A stretch of DNA of 64,000 bases, taken from positions 1 through 64,000 of the forward strand of contig NZ_JAFIQU010000008.1 in the NCBI RefSeq assembly GCF_017355985.1, written 5' to 3'. Below, piece after piece: positions 24,724 through 34,028 of this stretch (position 1 is the first letter of the stretch; each line of letters starts with the position of its first letter). Made by a program: the position numbers and the translations under genes. Below the pieces are notes generated by a model. It did not search any database and was not told the origin of the DNA. It saw nothing but the letters and a program-made list of their open reading frames with translations. This DNA comes from Arenibaculum pallidiluteum (GTDB lineage Bacteria > Pseudomonadota > Alphaproteobacteria > Azospirillales > Azospirillaceae).

Positions 24724-26736
24724 TTAGGAGGCGCGCCCTGCGGCGTCGCCCGCGCCGGGGCGGACCCAGCAGCGGATCCGGTGCCCTCCGCCGAGGTCGC
24801 GCCACGGCGGAGGCTCGGCGCAGCGCGGTCCCGCCGCGGCGCAGCGGCGCCGGAACACGCATCCCGCCGCCCGGGCCTGGCCCTCGCCATCGGCCGCGTC
24901 GCCGCCCTCGTCCGCGCCCGCTGCCGCGCTTGTCCCGTCCAGCCGCGGCACGGCGGCGATCAGCGCCTCGGTGTAGGGGTGGTGGGGCGGCGCGAAGACG
25001 CGCTCGGCGGGCCCCTCCTCCACGAGTTCGCCCTGGTACAGCACAGCGATCCGGTCGGCCATGTACCGGACCACGGCGAGGTCGTGGCTGATGAAGAGGT
25101 ATGCGGCGCCGCTGCGGCGCTGCAGGTCGCGCAGCAGGTTCAGCACCGCCGCCTGGACAGAGACGTCCAGAGCGGAGGTCGGCTCGTCCAGCAGCACGAG
25201 GCGCGGCTCGCCCACGAATGCGCGGGCGATCGCGATGCGCTGGCGCTGCCCGCCCGAGAGCTGGACGGGGAAGGAGTCGATCAGGCCTTCGGGCAGCGCA
25301 ACATCCTCGAGCAGCGCGCGTGCCTTCTCGCGGGCGGCGGCACGTCCCAGGCCGGCCAGGACGCGCGCGGGGCGCTCCAGGATCCGCCCGACCCGCCGAC
25401 GGGGGTTCAGCGCGGTGTCGGGGGACTGGAAGACCATCTGGACGGCGCGGCGCTGGAGCGTGCTGCGCCGACGGCTGCGCCCGGCGAGCGCCGCCCCGTC
25501 CAGGCGGATCTCGCCCCCCGAGGGCGCCAGCAACCCGGCGACGAGGAGGGCCAACGTCGACTTTCCGCTGCCGCTCTCGCCGACCAGGCCGAGCGTCTCC
25601 CCCGCGGCCACGCGCAGGTCGATGTCTCGCAGGATCTCCACCGGGCCGCGGGCGAAGGACAGGCCGCTGACGTGCAGGACCGGCGCTTCCGCCCCCGGCG
25701 CCGGCACCGGCGCGGAGCCACCGGCCGCGACCGCCGCGCCGGTGCCGGGCTCCGGGGTCTCCTCTGCGAAATGGCAGCGGGCCGCGCGTCCCGGACCCTG
25801 CGGATAGAGCGGCGGATGTTCCGCCCCGCAGAAGGCCGGCCGGGCGATGGGGCAGCGCCGCACGAAGCTGCAGCCCGGCCCCGCCGTGCCCGGCGACGGC
25901 GGCAAGCCGGGGATCGATGCGAGGCGCCCCTCGCGCGCGCCGCGCCCCGCGTCGGGAACGCAGCCGAGGAGGGCCGAGGCGTAGGGGTGGCGCGGGCGGG
26001 CCAGAAGCGCGGCGGTCGGGCCCTGCTCCACGATCTCGCCGGCATACATCACGGCCAGCGTGTCGCAGACGCGCCTCAGCACGCCGAGATTGTGGCCGAC
26101 CAGCAGCAGCGCGGCCCGGAACTCGCGCCGCAGGGCCGCGAAGAGGTCCAGGATCTCGGCCTGGACGGTCGTGTCCAGGGCCGTCGTCGGCTCGTCCAGC
26201 ACCAGCAGCTCGGGATCGGTGGCCAGCGCCATGGCGATCACCGCCCGCTGCTGCATGCCCCCCGAGAGTTCGTGCGGGTAGAGGTCCGCGACGCGGCCGG
26301 GGTTGGCCATGCGCACGCGCTCCAGCATGCCGATCGCCGCGTCGCGCGCCGCCGCGCGGTCGAGCCCGAGATGGTAGCGATAGACCTCGGCGATCTGCTC
26401 ACCCACCGGGATGGTGGGATTGAGAGCTCCGCCCGGGTTCTGGTAGACGACGGCCATGCGGCGGCCCCACAGGCCGCGCAGCTCGGACCGGGACAGGGCG
26501 TAGAGGTCGCTGCCGAGGAACCGGACGCTCCCGGCCTCGAGCCGGCCGCCGCGCGGCAGGTGCCGCAGGGCCGCGAAGGCGAGGGTCGACTTTCCGCATC
26601 CGCTCTCGCCGGCAAGGCCCAGCGCCTGGCCGGGCGCGACCGCGAGCGAGACATCGCGCACGGCGGCGCCGCGGAACCCGTCGGGACGGGGATAGGAGAC
26701 GGTGACGCCGTCGAGCTCGAGAACAGGGGTGCTCAT
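24724..26736 (-). CDS. Fused ABC ATPase (DppD-DppF in one chain), peptide/nickel class
   Basis: A 670-residue protein holding two ATP-binding cassettes in tandem. The first half resembles DppD: Walker [10 protein letters not shown] near 43-51, LSGGMQQR, LLVLDEP, then the Cys motif GPGCSFVRRCP. A Pro/Ala/Gly-rich linker joins the second, DppF-like half: [24 protein letters not shown], and its own Cys motif AAGCVFRRRCAAAGPRC. A single fused ATPase replaces the two separate subunits of the first importer. The ATG at 26736 overlaps the permease stop by four bases. It is the last gene of the second importer operon. Confidence 0.88.
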   Translation of the reverse strand: MSTPVLELDGVTVSYPRPDGFRGAAVRDVSLAVAPGQALGLAGESGCGKSTLAFAALRHLPRGGRLEAGSVRFLGSDLYALSRSELRGLWGRRMAVVYQNPGGALNPTIPVGEQIAEVYRYHLGLDRAAARDAAIGMLERVRMANPGRVADLYPHELSGGMQQRAVIAMALATDPELLVLDEPTTALDTTVQAEILDLFAALRREFRAALLLVGHNLGVLRRVCDTLAVMYAGEIVEQGPTAALLARPRHPYASALLGCVPDAGRGAREGRLASIPGLPPSPGTAGPGCSFVRRCPIARPAFCGAEHPPLYPQGPGRAARCHFAEETPEPGTGAAVAAGGSAPVPAPGAEAPVLHVSGLSFARGPVEILRDIDLRVAAGETLGLVGESGSGKSTLALLVAGLLAPSGGEIRLDGAALAGRSRRRSTLQRRAVQMVFQSPDTALNPRRRVGRILERPARVLAGLGRAAAREKARALLEDVALPEGLIDSFPVQLSGGQRQRIAIARAFVGEPRLVLLDEPTSALDVSVQAAVLNLLRDLQRRSGAAYLFISHDLAVVRYMADRIAVLYQGELVEEGPAERVFAPPHHPYTEALIAAVPRLDGTSAAAGADEGGDAADGEGQARAAGCVFRRRCAAAGPRCAEPPPWRDLGGGHRIRCWVRPGAGDAAGRAS

Positions 26737-27572
26737 GGCCCCTGCCCCACCCGCAGCCCGTCGCTGACCAGCGCGATCCCGACCACGACCCATGCGATGG
26801 CAAGGGCCGGGAACAGCACGGTCCATGGCGCCGTGGTCAGCAGCGCCTGGTTTTCGGCCACCATCAGCCCCCAGTCGGGCGCCGGCGGCTGGGCGCCGAG
26901 GCCCAGGAAGCCCAGCGTGGCCGCGGTGAAGACGGCATAGCCCAGGCGCAGCGTCGCCTCCACGGCGAGCGGTCCCGCCACGTTGGGCAGGACCTCGCGG
27001 AACATCACATAGGCGATGCCCTCGCCGCGCAGCTCGGCCGCCCGCACGTAGTCCTTGCGCACCTCGACCAGCGCCGCGGCGCGCATGGTCCGCGCGACCA
27101 GCGGCGCGAAGACGATCCCGATCACCAGGATCACGTTCAGGGTCGAGGCGCCGAGGAAGGTGAGCGCCAGCATCGCCACGATCACGATGGGCAGCGCCAT
27201 CACCGCGTCGAGCAGGCGCATGGCGATCTCGTCCGTCCAGCCGCCGAAATAGGCCGCGGCGAGCCCGATCGTCGTGCCGAGCGCCAAGCCCAGCGCAGTC
27301 GCGGCGGGCGCCACGGCGAGCACCGAGCGCCCGCCATGGAGCACCCGGCTGAGCACGTCGCGGCCGATCTGATCTGTCCCGAAGGGATGGCCAGGCCCCG
27401 GAGGCTGGAGCAGCGCCAGGAAGTCCGAGGCAAGCGGCGGATGCGGCGCGATCCAGGGGGCGAGCAGCGAGGCCGCGACCCAGGCCAGCAGCATCGCCGC
27501 CCCGGCCAGCAGCGAGGGCGGCATGCGCCGCGCGCGGCGCCCGACGCGCAGGTCAACCGCGGGGGCTGCCAT
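26733..27572 (-). CDS. ABC permease, DppC type (second importer)
   Basis: A 279-residue permease with about six helices. FGTDQIGRDVLSRVLHGG is the DppC motif and LVEVRKDYVRAAELRGEG the EAA loop. The start overlaps the previous permease gene by 20 bases and the stop overlaps the fused ATPase by 4, so all are translationally coupled. It pairs with the DppB-type permease upstream. Confidence 0.88.
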   Translation of the reverse strand: MAAPAVDLRVGRRARRMPPSLLAGAAMLLAWVAASLLAPWIAPHPPLASDFLALLQPPGPGHPFGTDQIGRDVLSRVLHGGRSVLAVAPAATALGLALGTTIGLAAAYFGGWTDEIAMRLLDAVMALPIVIVAMLALTFLGASTLNVILVIGIVFAPLVARTMRAAALVEVRKDYVRAAELRGEGIAYVMFREVLPNVAGPLAVEATLRLGYAVFTAATLGFLGLGAQPPAPDWGLMVAENQALLTTAPWTVLFPALAIAWVVVGIALVSDGLRVGQGP

Positions 27573-28509
27573 GGCGGATCCTCGGGTCCAGGGACGCGGC
27601 CAGAAGGTCGGCCGCCAAGTTGCCCAGCGCGAAGACCGCCGTCACGGCCACCGCGCAGCCCACCAGCAGCGGCAGGTCCTTCGCGGTGGCGGCGAACTGG
27701 ATCAGGGTGCCGATGCCGGGATAGCGGAACAGGGTCTCGACCACCACGAGCCCGCCCACGAGCCAGCCAATCTGCGCCCCGAGCACGGCGATGGTCGGCA
27801 GCAGGGCGTTGCGCAGGACGTGGCGCAGCACGACGACACTGGGCGGCAGCCCCTTCAGGCGCGCGGTGCGCGTCCAGTCGGCCGCCAGCGCCTCGATCAC
27901 GCCGGCGCGCGTCATGCGGAACACGTAGGCGAAGAGCACGAGCACCAGGCACAGGGCCGGCATCAGCAGGTGGCGCAGCACCTCGACCGGTCCCGCGCCT
28001 TCCGGCGGCAGCGCCTGCACGGGAAGCCAGCCGAGCTGGATGCCGAAGACCACGATCAGAACGACGCCGGTCACGAATTCGGGCAGCGCCCGCACCGAGA
28101 GCCCCAGCAGCGAGACCGTGCGATCGAAGACGCCGCCCTCGCGGCGGGCGGCATGGATGCCGGCGGCGACGGCGCTGGGCACCAGGATCGCCAGCGTCAC
28201 CGCGGCCAGCAGGAGCGATCGGCCGAGCCGCTCGATCACAAGCGGCAGGACGGGCGCATTGAAATGCAGCGAGCGCCCCCAGTCCCCCTGCACCACCGCC
28301 GCCAGCCACACCGCGTAGCGCTCCAGCACTGGCCGGTCGAGGCCGAGCTGGCGGTTGAGCGTATCGACCGAATCCTGGGCCGCGAAGGGTCCCAGCATGA
28401 TGCGCCCGACATTGCCCGGCAGCACCGAGGTCACCAGGAAGATCAGCATCGAGGCCGCGAGCAGGGTCACCGTCAGCAGCGCCAGGCGCCTCGACGCATA
28501 GGCGAGCAC
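27553..28509 (-). CDS. ABC permease, DppB type (second importer)
   Basis: A 318-residue six-helix permease. The start is a GTG with GGAGGAAG upstream. The N-terminus (SRRLALLTVTLLAASMLIFLVTSVLPG) and EAA loop (VIEALAADWTRTARLKGLP) are typical. It follows the binding-protein gene by 19 bases. DppB-type permeases of this form occur in peptide, nickel and opine importers; the substrate is not determined. Confidence 0.88.
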   Translation of the reverse strand: MLAYASRRLALLTVTLLAASMLIFLVTSVLPGNVGRIMLGPFAAQDSVDTLNRQLGLDRPVLERYAVWLAAVVQGDWGRSLHFNAPVLPLVIERLGRSLLLAAVTLAILVPSAVAAGIHAARREGGVFDRTVSLLGLSVRALPEFVTGVVLIVVFGIQLGWLPVQALPPEGAGPVEVLRHLLMPALCLVLVLFAYVFRMTRAGVIEALAADWTRTARLKGLPPSVVVLRHVLRNALLPTIAVLGAQIGWLVGGLVVVETLFRYPGIGTLIQFAATAKDLPLLVGCAVAVTAVFALGNLAADLLAASLDPRIRHGSPRG

Positions 28510-28528
28510 CGTTGACTTCCTCCCGCCG

Positions 28529-30112
28529 TCAGGCCTTCCAGGCCCGGGTGAGGTCGAGGAACTGCGACAGACTCGCAGGCACGCCGTTCACGCCCTTGCG
28601 CACCGGGCGCAGGTTGCGCGTGAAGTAGGCGATCACCGCCGGCACCTCGTCGTTCATGATGGCCGCGATACGCCCGGCGATCTCGGTGCGCTTGGCCAGG
28701 TCCGGCTCGGCGTCCAGGCTCTCCAGCAGCGTGTCGAACTCTGCGTTCCGCCACTTGGCGGCGTTCCACTCGGCCCCGCCCTTGAAGGCGACGTTCAGGA
28801 TCTGGGCGGCGGTGGGCCTGCTGGTCCAGTCCGTGAGGCCCATGGGGACCTCCGTCCAGTGGTCGTAGTAGGCGTTGACCGGCTCGACCTTCGGCGTCAC
28901 GCGGATCCCGGCCGGCGCCAGCATCTGCTGGATCAGCGCGGTGTACTGGGGCAGCTCCTGGTACTGGGCGGTGTAGAGCTCGACATCGATCCCGTTGGGA
29001 TAGCCCGCCTCGGCGAGCAGCCGGCGCGCCTGGCCGAGATCCGCCTTGCGCTGCGCGAGCTGCACCTTCTCGGGATAGATCGGCGCCACCGGGTGGTCGT
29101 TGCCGAGCTCCGCACGCCCGCCGAGCAGACCCTGGATCAGCGCCTGGCGGTCCAGGCACAGCGCCACCGCTTGGCGCACCCGCTTGTCGTCGAAGGGCTT
29201 GCGGTCCGTGCGCATCGTTAGCTGCCGGTGCTCGGCCGAGGGCGAGGCGATCACCTCGATGGCAGGGTCGTCCAGCAGCGGGCGTCCGTCGATGAAGGTC
29301 GTCAGCAGCATCATGTCGGCCTGGCCGCCCTTGAGCGCCAGGATCATCGGCGGCTGCGCCTCGTAGTTCTGGATCTCGACGCGGTCGAGATAGGGCCGCC
29401 CCTCGTCCCAATAGGTTTCGTTGCGCACCAGCACGGCGCCCTGCTGCGGCTTGAACTCGGTCATGCGGAAGGGGCCGGTGCCGATCGGCTTCTCGGCGAA
29501 GTCGCCCTTGTAGTCCGCCGGCAGGATCACGGCGTTGTAGACCTGCGTGTAATAGGGGAAGGCCCCGATCGGGCGGTCCAGGTCGAAGCGGACCGTGTGG
29601 CTGTCGATCTTGGTGATGTACTCCTTGCGCAGGAACCCGAGCTGGGCGCGGGCGGCCGAGGCTTGCTGCGGGTCGACCAGCCGCTGGAAGCTCGCCACCA
29701 CGTCGTCGGCCGTGAAGTCTCGGCCGTCATGGAACTTCACGCCGCGCCTGAGTTCGAAGATCCAGCTCCGCCCGCCGTCCTCGGCCCGCCAGGACGTCGC
29801 GAGTACCGGGCGCAGCGTCAGGTCGGGCTCCGTCCAGACCAGGTATTCCGCGACCTGCTGGACGATCGCGATGGCGCCGGAGCTGTCCATCTTGACGGGG
29901 TCGATGCCGGTGGCCGGGGGGCAGGCGACCTTCAGCGTGCCGCCGCGCTTGGGCGCCGCCTGCGCCAGCGCCCCGCCAGAGACGAGCGGCAACCCGCCCA
30001 GCAAGGCCGCGCCGAGGACGGCGGCTCCCGCTCCGGTCAGCTCCAGGAAGTCGCGGCGCCCGAGCGCCAGCGGATCGAACGGCGGGCGGGCACTCTCGGA
30101 ATCGGTCGGCAT
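28529..30112 (-). CDS. ABC substrate-binding protein, SBP_bac_5 family, Tat-exported
   Basis: A 527-residue periplasmic binding protein. The N-terminus has a twin-arginine signal (GRRDFLELTG followed by AAVLGAALLGGLPLVSGG), whereas the DppA of the other importer uses Sec. The mature part begins KRGGTLKVACPP and includes the family signature RRGVKFHDGRDFTADDVVASF. The Tat signal suggests folding before export, perhaps with a cofactor. It heads the second importer operon. Ligand unknown; peptides, nickel chelates and related compounds are all possible. Confidence 0.88.
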   Translation of the reverse strand: MPTDSESARPPFDPLALGRRDFLELTGAGAAVLGAALLGGLPLVSGGALAQAAPKRGGTLKVACPPATGIDPVKMDSSGAIAIVQQVAEYLVWTEPDLTLRPVLATSWRAEDGGRSWIFELRRGVKFHDGRDFTADDVVASFQRLVDPQQASAARAQLGFLRKEYITKIDSHTVRFDLDRPIGAFPYYTQVYNAVILPADYKGDFAEKPIGTGPFRMTEFKPQQGAVLVRNETYWDEGRPYLDRVEIQNYEAQPPMILALKGGQADMMLLTTFIDGRPLLDDPAIEVIASPSAEHRQLTMRTDRKPFDDKRVRQAVALCLDRQALIQGLLGGRAELGNDHPVAPIYPEKVQLAQRKADLGQARRLLAEAGYPNGIDVELYTAQYQELPQYTALIQQMLAPAGIRVTPKVEPVNAYYDHWTEVPMGLTDWTSRPTAAQILNVAFKGGAEWNAAKWRNAEFDTLLESLDAEPDLAKRTEIAGRIAAIMNDEVPAVIAYFTRNLRPVRKGVNGVPASLSQFLDLTRAWKA

Positions 30113-30292
30113 GGCGGTTCCTCTGGGTCCTCGGCTCTTGGCAGTGTCACCCGGCGCCGGCCGCGGAGACCGCGGCCCACAACAATGCCCGCGGGCCTCC
30201 GAGGGGTCGAGTCCCGCGAAAGGGGGAGGGAGGAGCCGCCGTCATGCCGCGCGCACTTGGCGTCAGCACGCGGCAATGCTTAGCTGCGGCGC

Positions 30293-31129
30293 ATGACTAT
30301 GCCCTTCGTCCTGTGCGCCGACGACTACGGCCTGTCGCCCGGCGTGAGCCGCGCGATCCTGGACCTCGTCGCCCGCGGGCGGCTCTCGGCCACGGGGAGC
30401 ATGACCGTCAGCCCCTTCTGGCCCGAGCACGCCGCCTGGCTGCGCCCGCATGCGGACGGCATCGATGCCGGCCTGCACCTGACGCTGACCGACCAGCGGG
30501 CGCTCGGCCCGATGCCGCGGCTCGCTCCCAATGGGCGCCTGCCGCCGCTGCCCCGGCTGATGGCGCTCGCCCTGGGGCGACGTCTCGACCAAGCCGAGAT
30601 CGGCGCCGAGATTGACCGCCAGCTCGCCGCCTTCGAGGCCGCCCTCGGCCGCCCGCCGGCCTTCGTGGACGGGCACCAGCACGTTCACCAGCTTCCCGGG
30701 ATCCGCGAGGCGCTGATCGAGCGGCTCGCCGGGACCGGCATCTACCTGCGCATCTGCGCCGAGCCGACCGCACGGATCCTCCGCCGCGGCGTCGCCATCT
30801 CCAAGGCGCTGCTGATCTCGCGCCTGGGCTGGGGGCTGCGTCGGCGGGCGCTGCGCGGCGGCCTGCCCCACAACCACGGCTTCAGCGGCATCTACGACCT
30901 GTCCGGCCGCGAGCCCTTCGGACCGCTGATGGAGCGTTTCGTGACAGCCCTGCCTCGCGGCGGGCTGGTCATGTGCCATCCCGGCTTCCCGGACGCCGAG
31001 CTCGCCGAGGTCGATCCTGTGACCACGCCCCGGCGCGCCGAATACGACTATCTCGCCGGCGACGGCTTCGCGGAGCTGCTGGCGCGACACCGGCTTCGGC
31101 CGGCCCGGCTCGCCGACTGCCTGTCCTGA
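30293..31129 (+). CDS. YdjC/ChbG-family carbohydrate deacetylase
   Basis: A 278-residue metal-dependent deacetylase fold. Metal and catalytic residues visible are Asp10-Asp11 in CADDYG, His62 in AGLHLTL and the DGHQHVHQL motif (His128, 130, 132). ChbG relatives deacetylate chito-oligosaccharides; the HpnK branch acts in hopanoid pathways. No hopanoid genes are visible here, so I keep the family name. It is divergent from the second importer operon and convergent with the aryl-CoA ligase. Start uncertain between 30293 and 30299; no ribosome site is obvious. Confidence 0.8.
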   Translation: MTMPFVLCADDYGLSPGVSRAILDLVARGRLSATGSMTVSPFWPEHAAWLRPHADGIDAGLHLTLTDQRALGPMPRLAPNGRLPPLPRLMALALGRRLDQAEIGAEIDRQLAAFEAALGRPPAFVDGHQHVHQLPGIREALIERLAGTGIYLRICAEPTARILRRGVAISKALLISRLGWGLRRRALRGGLPHNHGFSGIYDLSGREPFGPLMERFVTALPRGGLVMCHPGFPDAELAEVDPVTTPRRAEYDYLAGDGFAELLARHRLRPARLADCLS

Positions 31130-31160
31130 CCGCGCCCGCTTCGGCGGCCGGCGCGCGAGG

Positions 31161-32843
31161 TCAGGCCGGCATCGCGCCGGCGGCCGGGCCCGCCCAGCCC
31201 TGGGCGCGCCGTTCCTCGAGCTGGCGCAGCTTGTAGCGCTGCAGCTTGCCGGTCTCGGTCCTCGGCAGGTCCTGCACGAACTCGACGAGGCGCGGATACT
31301 TGTAGGGCGCCAGCCGGTCGCGTACCCAGAGCTTCAGTTCCTCCCCGAGCTCGGGGCCCGGGCTGCGCCCGGCGGCGGGCACCACGAATGCCTTGGGCAC
31401 GAAGCCCCGCTCGATGTCCGGGACCGCTACGACCGCGCATTCCGCGACCGCCGGATGCGTCGCGAGAAGGGCCTCGACCTCCTGGCCGGAGATGTTGTAG
31501 CCCGCGGAGACGATCAGGTCGTCGGTGCGCGACTGGTACCAGAAGCGCCCGCCCTCGTCCCGGATGAAGGCATCGCCGGTCATGTTCCAGCCGCGCTGGA
31601 CGTAAAGCGTCTGCCGCCGGTCGTCGAGATAGCGGCAGCCCACGGGGCCGCGCACTCCCAGCCGCCCGGCGGCGCCCGGCGGCACGGGGCGGAAGTCGGC
31701 GTCGAAGATCTCCGCGGAATAGCCCGGCAGCAGCCGCCCGGTGGAGCCCGCCACGGCGTCGTGGGGCGATGCCGCGATGAAGGTGTGCAGCATCTCGGTC
31801 GAGCCGATCGAATCCAGCAGCGGCAGACCCGTCCGCGACAGCCACTGGTCGAACAGGGCTGCTGGCAGGGCCTCGCCCGCCGAGACGCAGGCGCGCAGGG
31901 TGGGCATCTCGCCGAAGCCCGTGTCCAGCAGCCGGCGATAGGCCGTCGGCACGCCGAACAGGATCGTCGCGCGATGCCGCGCGATGGCCTCGGTCACTGC
32001 GGCGGGCGTCGGGTTCTCGATCAGCACGGCCGCGGCGCCCAGGCTCAGGGGAAACAGCAGCAGGCCGCCGAGACCATAGACGAAGGCCAGCGACGGCACG
32101 CCGCAGAAGACATCGTCGCGCCGCGCTCCCAGCAGCCTGGGCAGGCCCTGCGTCACCGCCAGCACGTCTCGGTGGAAGTGCACGGCGGCCTTCGGGGCCC
32201 CGGTGGTGCCCGAGGTGAAGGCGATCATGCAGGGGTCGTCCCCCGCCGTGTCGGCCGCCGGGAAGCCTGGAGCGGCATTCGCAGCGCGACGCGCGAGCTC
32301 CGAGAACCCGATCACCCGAGGCCGCGGCTCCGTCAGCGAGCTGGCGACCTGCAGCTCGTCGCAGAGCTGGTCCTCGGCGAGGGCGATGTCGATGCGTGCA
32401 CGCTCCAGCGTCTGCGCGATCTCGGCCGCGCGCAGCATCGGCGTCGTCGCCACGACGATGCCGCCCGCCTTCACGACGGCCAGCCAGCAGGTCGCGAGCA
32501 TCGGCGAGTTGGGCGCGCGCAGCAGCACCCGTCCACCCGGCACGAGCCCAGCCGTCTCGGTCAGCACCCGGGCGATGCGGTCGACGCGGTCGAGCGTCTC
32601 GGCATAGCTCCACCCCTCCCGCATCGAAAGCAGGCAGGGCCGTGCGCCGTCGCCCGCCGCGACCCGGGCGTCGAGCAGGGCCGCGGCAGCATTGACCCGG
32701 GCGGGCTGGCGATAGGGCGGCTCGATCGGCAGCACCGGCCATTCGTCCGCCGGCGGCAGCCGGTCGCGGACGAAGGTGTCGACATGGCCCGTGCGCTCGG
32801 TGGCCTGCGGCATCTTCATGGTCTGTCCGGTCATGTCCGTCAC
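31161..32843 (-). CDS. AMP-forming aryl-CoA ligase (2-aminobenzoate/benzoate type)
   Basis: A 560-residue ANL-superfamily adenylating enzyme that activates an aromatic acid with ATP and CoA. The P-loop TSGTTGAPKAAVH, the STEMLH motif, the MTGDAFIRDEG motif and the C-terminal lysine segment TETGKLQRYKL are intact. The N-terminus (VDTFVRDRLPPADEWP) is like 2-aminobenzoate-CoA ligases. The start is GTG at 32843, overlapping the upstream stop as GTGA; ATG codons follow at 32834 and just after. The pair with the upstream 175-residue gene suggests an aromatic degradation step, but no ring-cleavage genes are visible. Confidence 0.8.
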   Translation of the reverse strand: MTDMTGQTMKMPQATERTGHVDTFVRDRLPPADEWPVLPIEPPYRQPARVNAAAALLDARVAAGDGARPCLLSMREGWSYAETLDRVDRIARVLTETAGLVPGGRVLLRAPNSPMLATCWLAVVKAGGIVVATTPMLRAAEIAQTLERARIDIALAEDQLCDELQVASSLTEPRPRVIGFSELARRAANAAPGFPAADTAGDDPCMIAFTSGTTGAPKAAVHFHRDVLAVTQGLPRLLGARRDDVFCGVPSLAFVYGLGGLLLFPLSLGAAAVLIENPTPAAVTEAIARHRATILFGVPTAYRRLLDTGFGEMPTLRACVSAGEALPAALFDQWLSRTGLPLLDSIGSTEMLHTFIAASPHDAVAGSTGRLLPGYSAEIFDADFRPVPPGAAGRLGVRGPVGCRYLDDRRQTLYVQRGWNMTGDAFIRDEGGRFWYQSRTDDLIVSAGYNISGQEVEALLATHPAVAECAVVAVPDIERGFVPKAFVVPAAGRSPGPELGEELKLWVRDRLAPYKYPRLVEFVQDLPRTETGKLQRYKLRQLEERRAQGWAGPAAGAMPA

Positions 32844-33367
32844 AGCCCCAGGGTCGCGTCGATCTCGTCCTGCTGCATCACGTGGGCGCTGCCGTGGATG
32901 ATGCCGTTCGCCACCTGGACGATGCGCTGCATCATCCCGACGGCGAGCTGGCAGTCGCGTCGGAGCCTCTCCTCGTCACCGGCCGACCTCGCCTCCTCGA
33001 TCCGGCCGACGGTGAAGGCGACCACGGCATTCATCTGCTCGATCGTGGCCTCGAAGGCGTCGCGGAACGGCTTCGGCACATGCTCGTACGCCTCGATGGC
33101 GAGGTCGCGGTCATGGAACCCGCTCTCGCGGAAATGCTGCTGGTAGCCCTTGGGGCACCAGGCCCGGCACTCGTCGATCATGTCCGGCATGTCCGGGACC
33201 ATCTCGACGAGCATCACGATCTCGTTGAAATGATTGAGGTAGTCCGTCGCAAGAAGCGTCTTCCCCGAGATGTTCGTGCCGCGGACCCGCTCGCGCCATC
33301 GCAGGAACTCCTCGCGGTCGGCCTTGGGAATCCCGTTGAGGATGTGGTCATCACTGTGTTCGGCCAT
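32840..33367 (-). CDS. Conserved hypothetical protein coupled to the aryl-CoA ligase
   Basis: A 175-residue, mostly helical cytoplasmic protein. Recognisable stretches are DYLNHFNEIVMLVEMVPDMP, GYQQHFRESGF and AFEATIEQMNAVV. The many His, Glu and Asp residues in helices could suit metal binding, but I do not know the family's function. The ATG at 33367 is the first good start, and the stop overlaps the GTG of the CoA ligase. Translational coupling suggests the two act together. Confidence 0.6.
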   Translation of the reverse strand: MAEHSDDHILNGIPKADREEFLRWRERVRGTNISGKTLLATDYLNHFNEIVMLVEMVPDMPDMIDECRAWCPKGYQQHFRESGFHDRDLAIEAYEHVPKPFRDAFEATIEQMNAVVAFTVGRIEEARSAGDEERLRRDCQLAVGMMQRIVQVANGIIHGSAHVMQQDEIDATLGL

Positions 33368-33493
33368 CTCGGGTCCGGTCGTCCTCGGCAGGCCATCATA
33401 GCCAGAAAACGGATTAGCGACAGGTCGCCCCTCCTCCGTCTGCGTGGGCGGCGCAATTGCGCCGCTGTGATACCGTCAACGCCGTGAAGGGGT

Positions 33494-33532
33494 AAGAAAA
33501 AAAGAAGCCGCCGACGCTTGCGCATCGGCGGC
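33494..33532 (-). terminator. Intrinsic terminator for the DUF4170 gene
   Basis: On the minus strand an 8-base-pair stem (GCCGCCGA) extended by U-G and GC pairs to a GCAA tetraloop (33532-33507) is followed by TTCTTTTTTTCTT (33506-33494). It is the clearest rho-independent terminator in the window and lies after the DUF4170 gene. The rest of the gap 33368-33672 shows no further gene. Confidence 0.85.
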
Positions 33533-33672
33533 CGTCAGTCACTGGCGGTTCAGGGAGGAATCACACCATTGCCCAGTTAACACGGGCAGCGGGATTCCGT
33601 TTCGTTCGCACGTCCGACTCATTCGGATCCCAGCAGAAAATAAGTGGCTGACTACCACTTTTGGCGGGGTCT

Positions 33673-33918
33673 TCACCCTTTTCCTTCGGCGTCCGGATCC
33701 AGGAAGCGGTGAAGGTGCACGATGAAGTAGCGCATGTGCGCGTCGTCGATGGTCCGCGCCGTCGCACCCCGCCATGCCTTGTAGGCCTCGGCATAGTTCG
33801 GGTAGATGCCGACGATGTCGATCTTCGCGGGGTCGATGAATTCGGTGGTGTCGGGACGGACGAGCTGACCGCCGAAGACGAGATGAAGCTTCTGCCCCTG
33901 TGCCAAGGACGCCTCCAT
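33673..33918 (-). CDS. DUF4170 family protein
   Basis: An 81-residue protein with the DUF4170 pattern: KLHLVFGGQLVRP, FIDPAKIDIVGIYPNYAEAYKAW and HMRYFIVHLHRFLDP. It is a compact cytosolic alpha/beta protein of unknown function, common in alphaproteobacteria and often close to lipid or envelope genes. It is followed by a strong intrinsic terminator. The upstream neighbour on the same strand is a glycosyltransferase, about 108 bases away, so the two may share a transcript. Confidence 0.8.
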   Translation of the reverse strand: MEASLAQGQKLHLVFGGQLVRPDTTEFIDPAKIDIVGIYPNYAEAYKAWRGATARTIDDAHMRYFIVHLHRFLDPDAEGKG

Positions 33919-33983
33919 GCCGGAAATCGCGCAGGCGCTATAGCACCTATTCCCCGCCGTGGGCGAGCGGAACCGGCGACGCC

Positions 33984-34028
33984 GGTGGGGCGCGGCTCGG
34001 TGGGGCGCGGCTCGGTGGGGCGTGGCTC
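33984..34028. repeat. 15-base tandem repeat, three copies
   Basis: Three head-to-tail copies of GGTGGGGCGCGGCTC (the third with one change) directly after, and just overlapping, the stop codon of the glycosyltransferase gene. Too few copies for a CRISPR array; probably a slippage product. Confidence 0.85.

Noticed and set aside
24781-26940. A 719-codon plus-strand frame opposite the fused ATPase
   Set aside because: Antisense shadow; no ribosome site or domain.
30293-31129. HpnK (hopanoid) reading of the YdjC-family gene
   Set aside because: No hopanoid or squalene gene lies around it, so only the family name is supported.
33984-34028. CRISPR-like reading of the 15-base repeats here and at 56944
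   Set aside because: Only two or three direct copies with no spacers and no cas genes.
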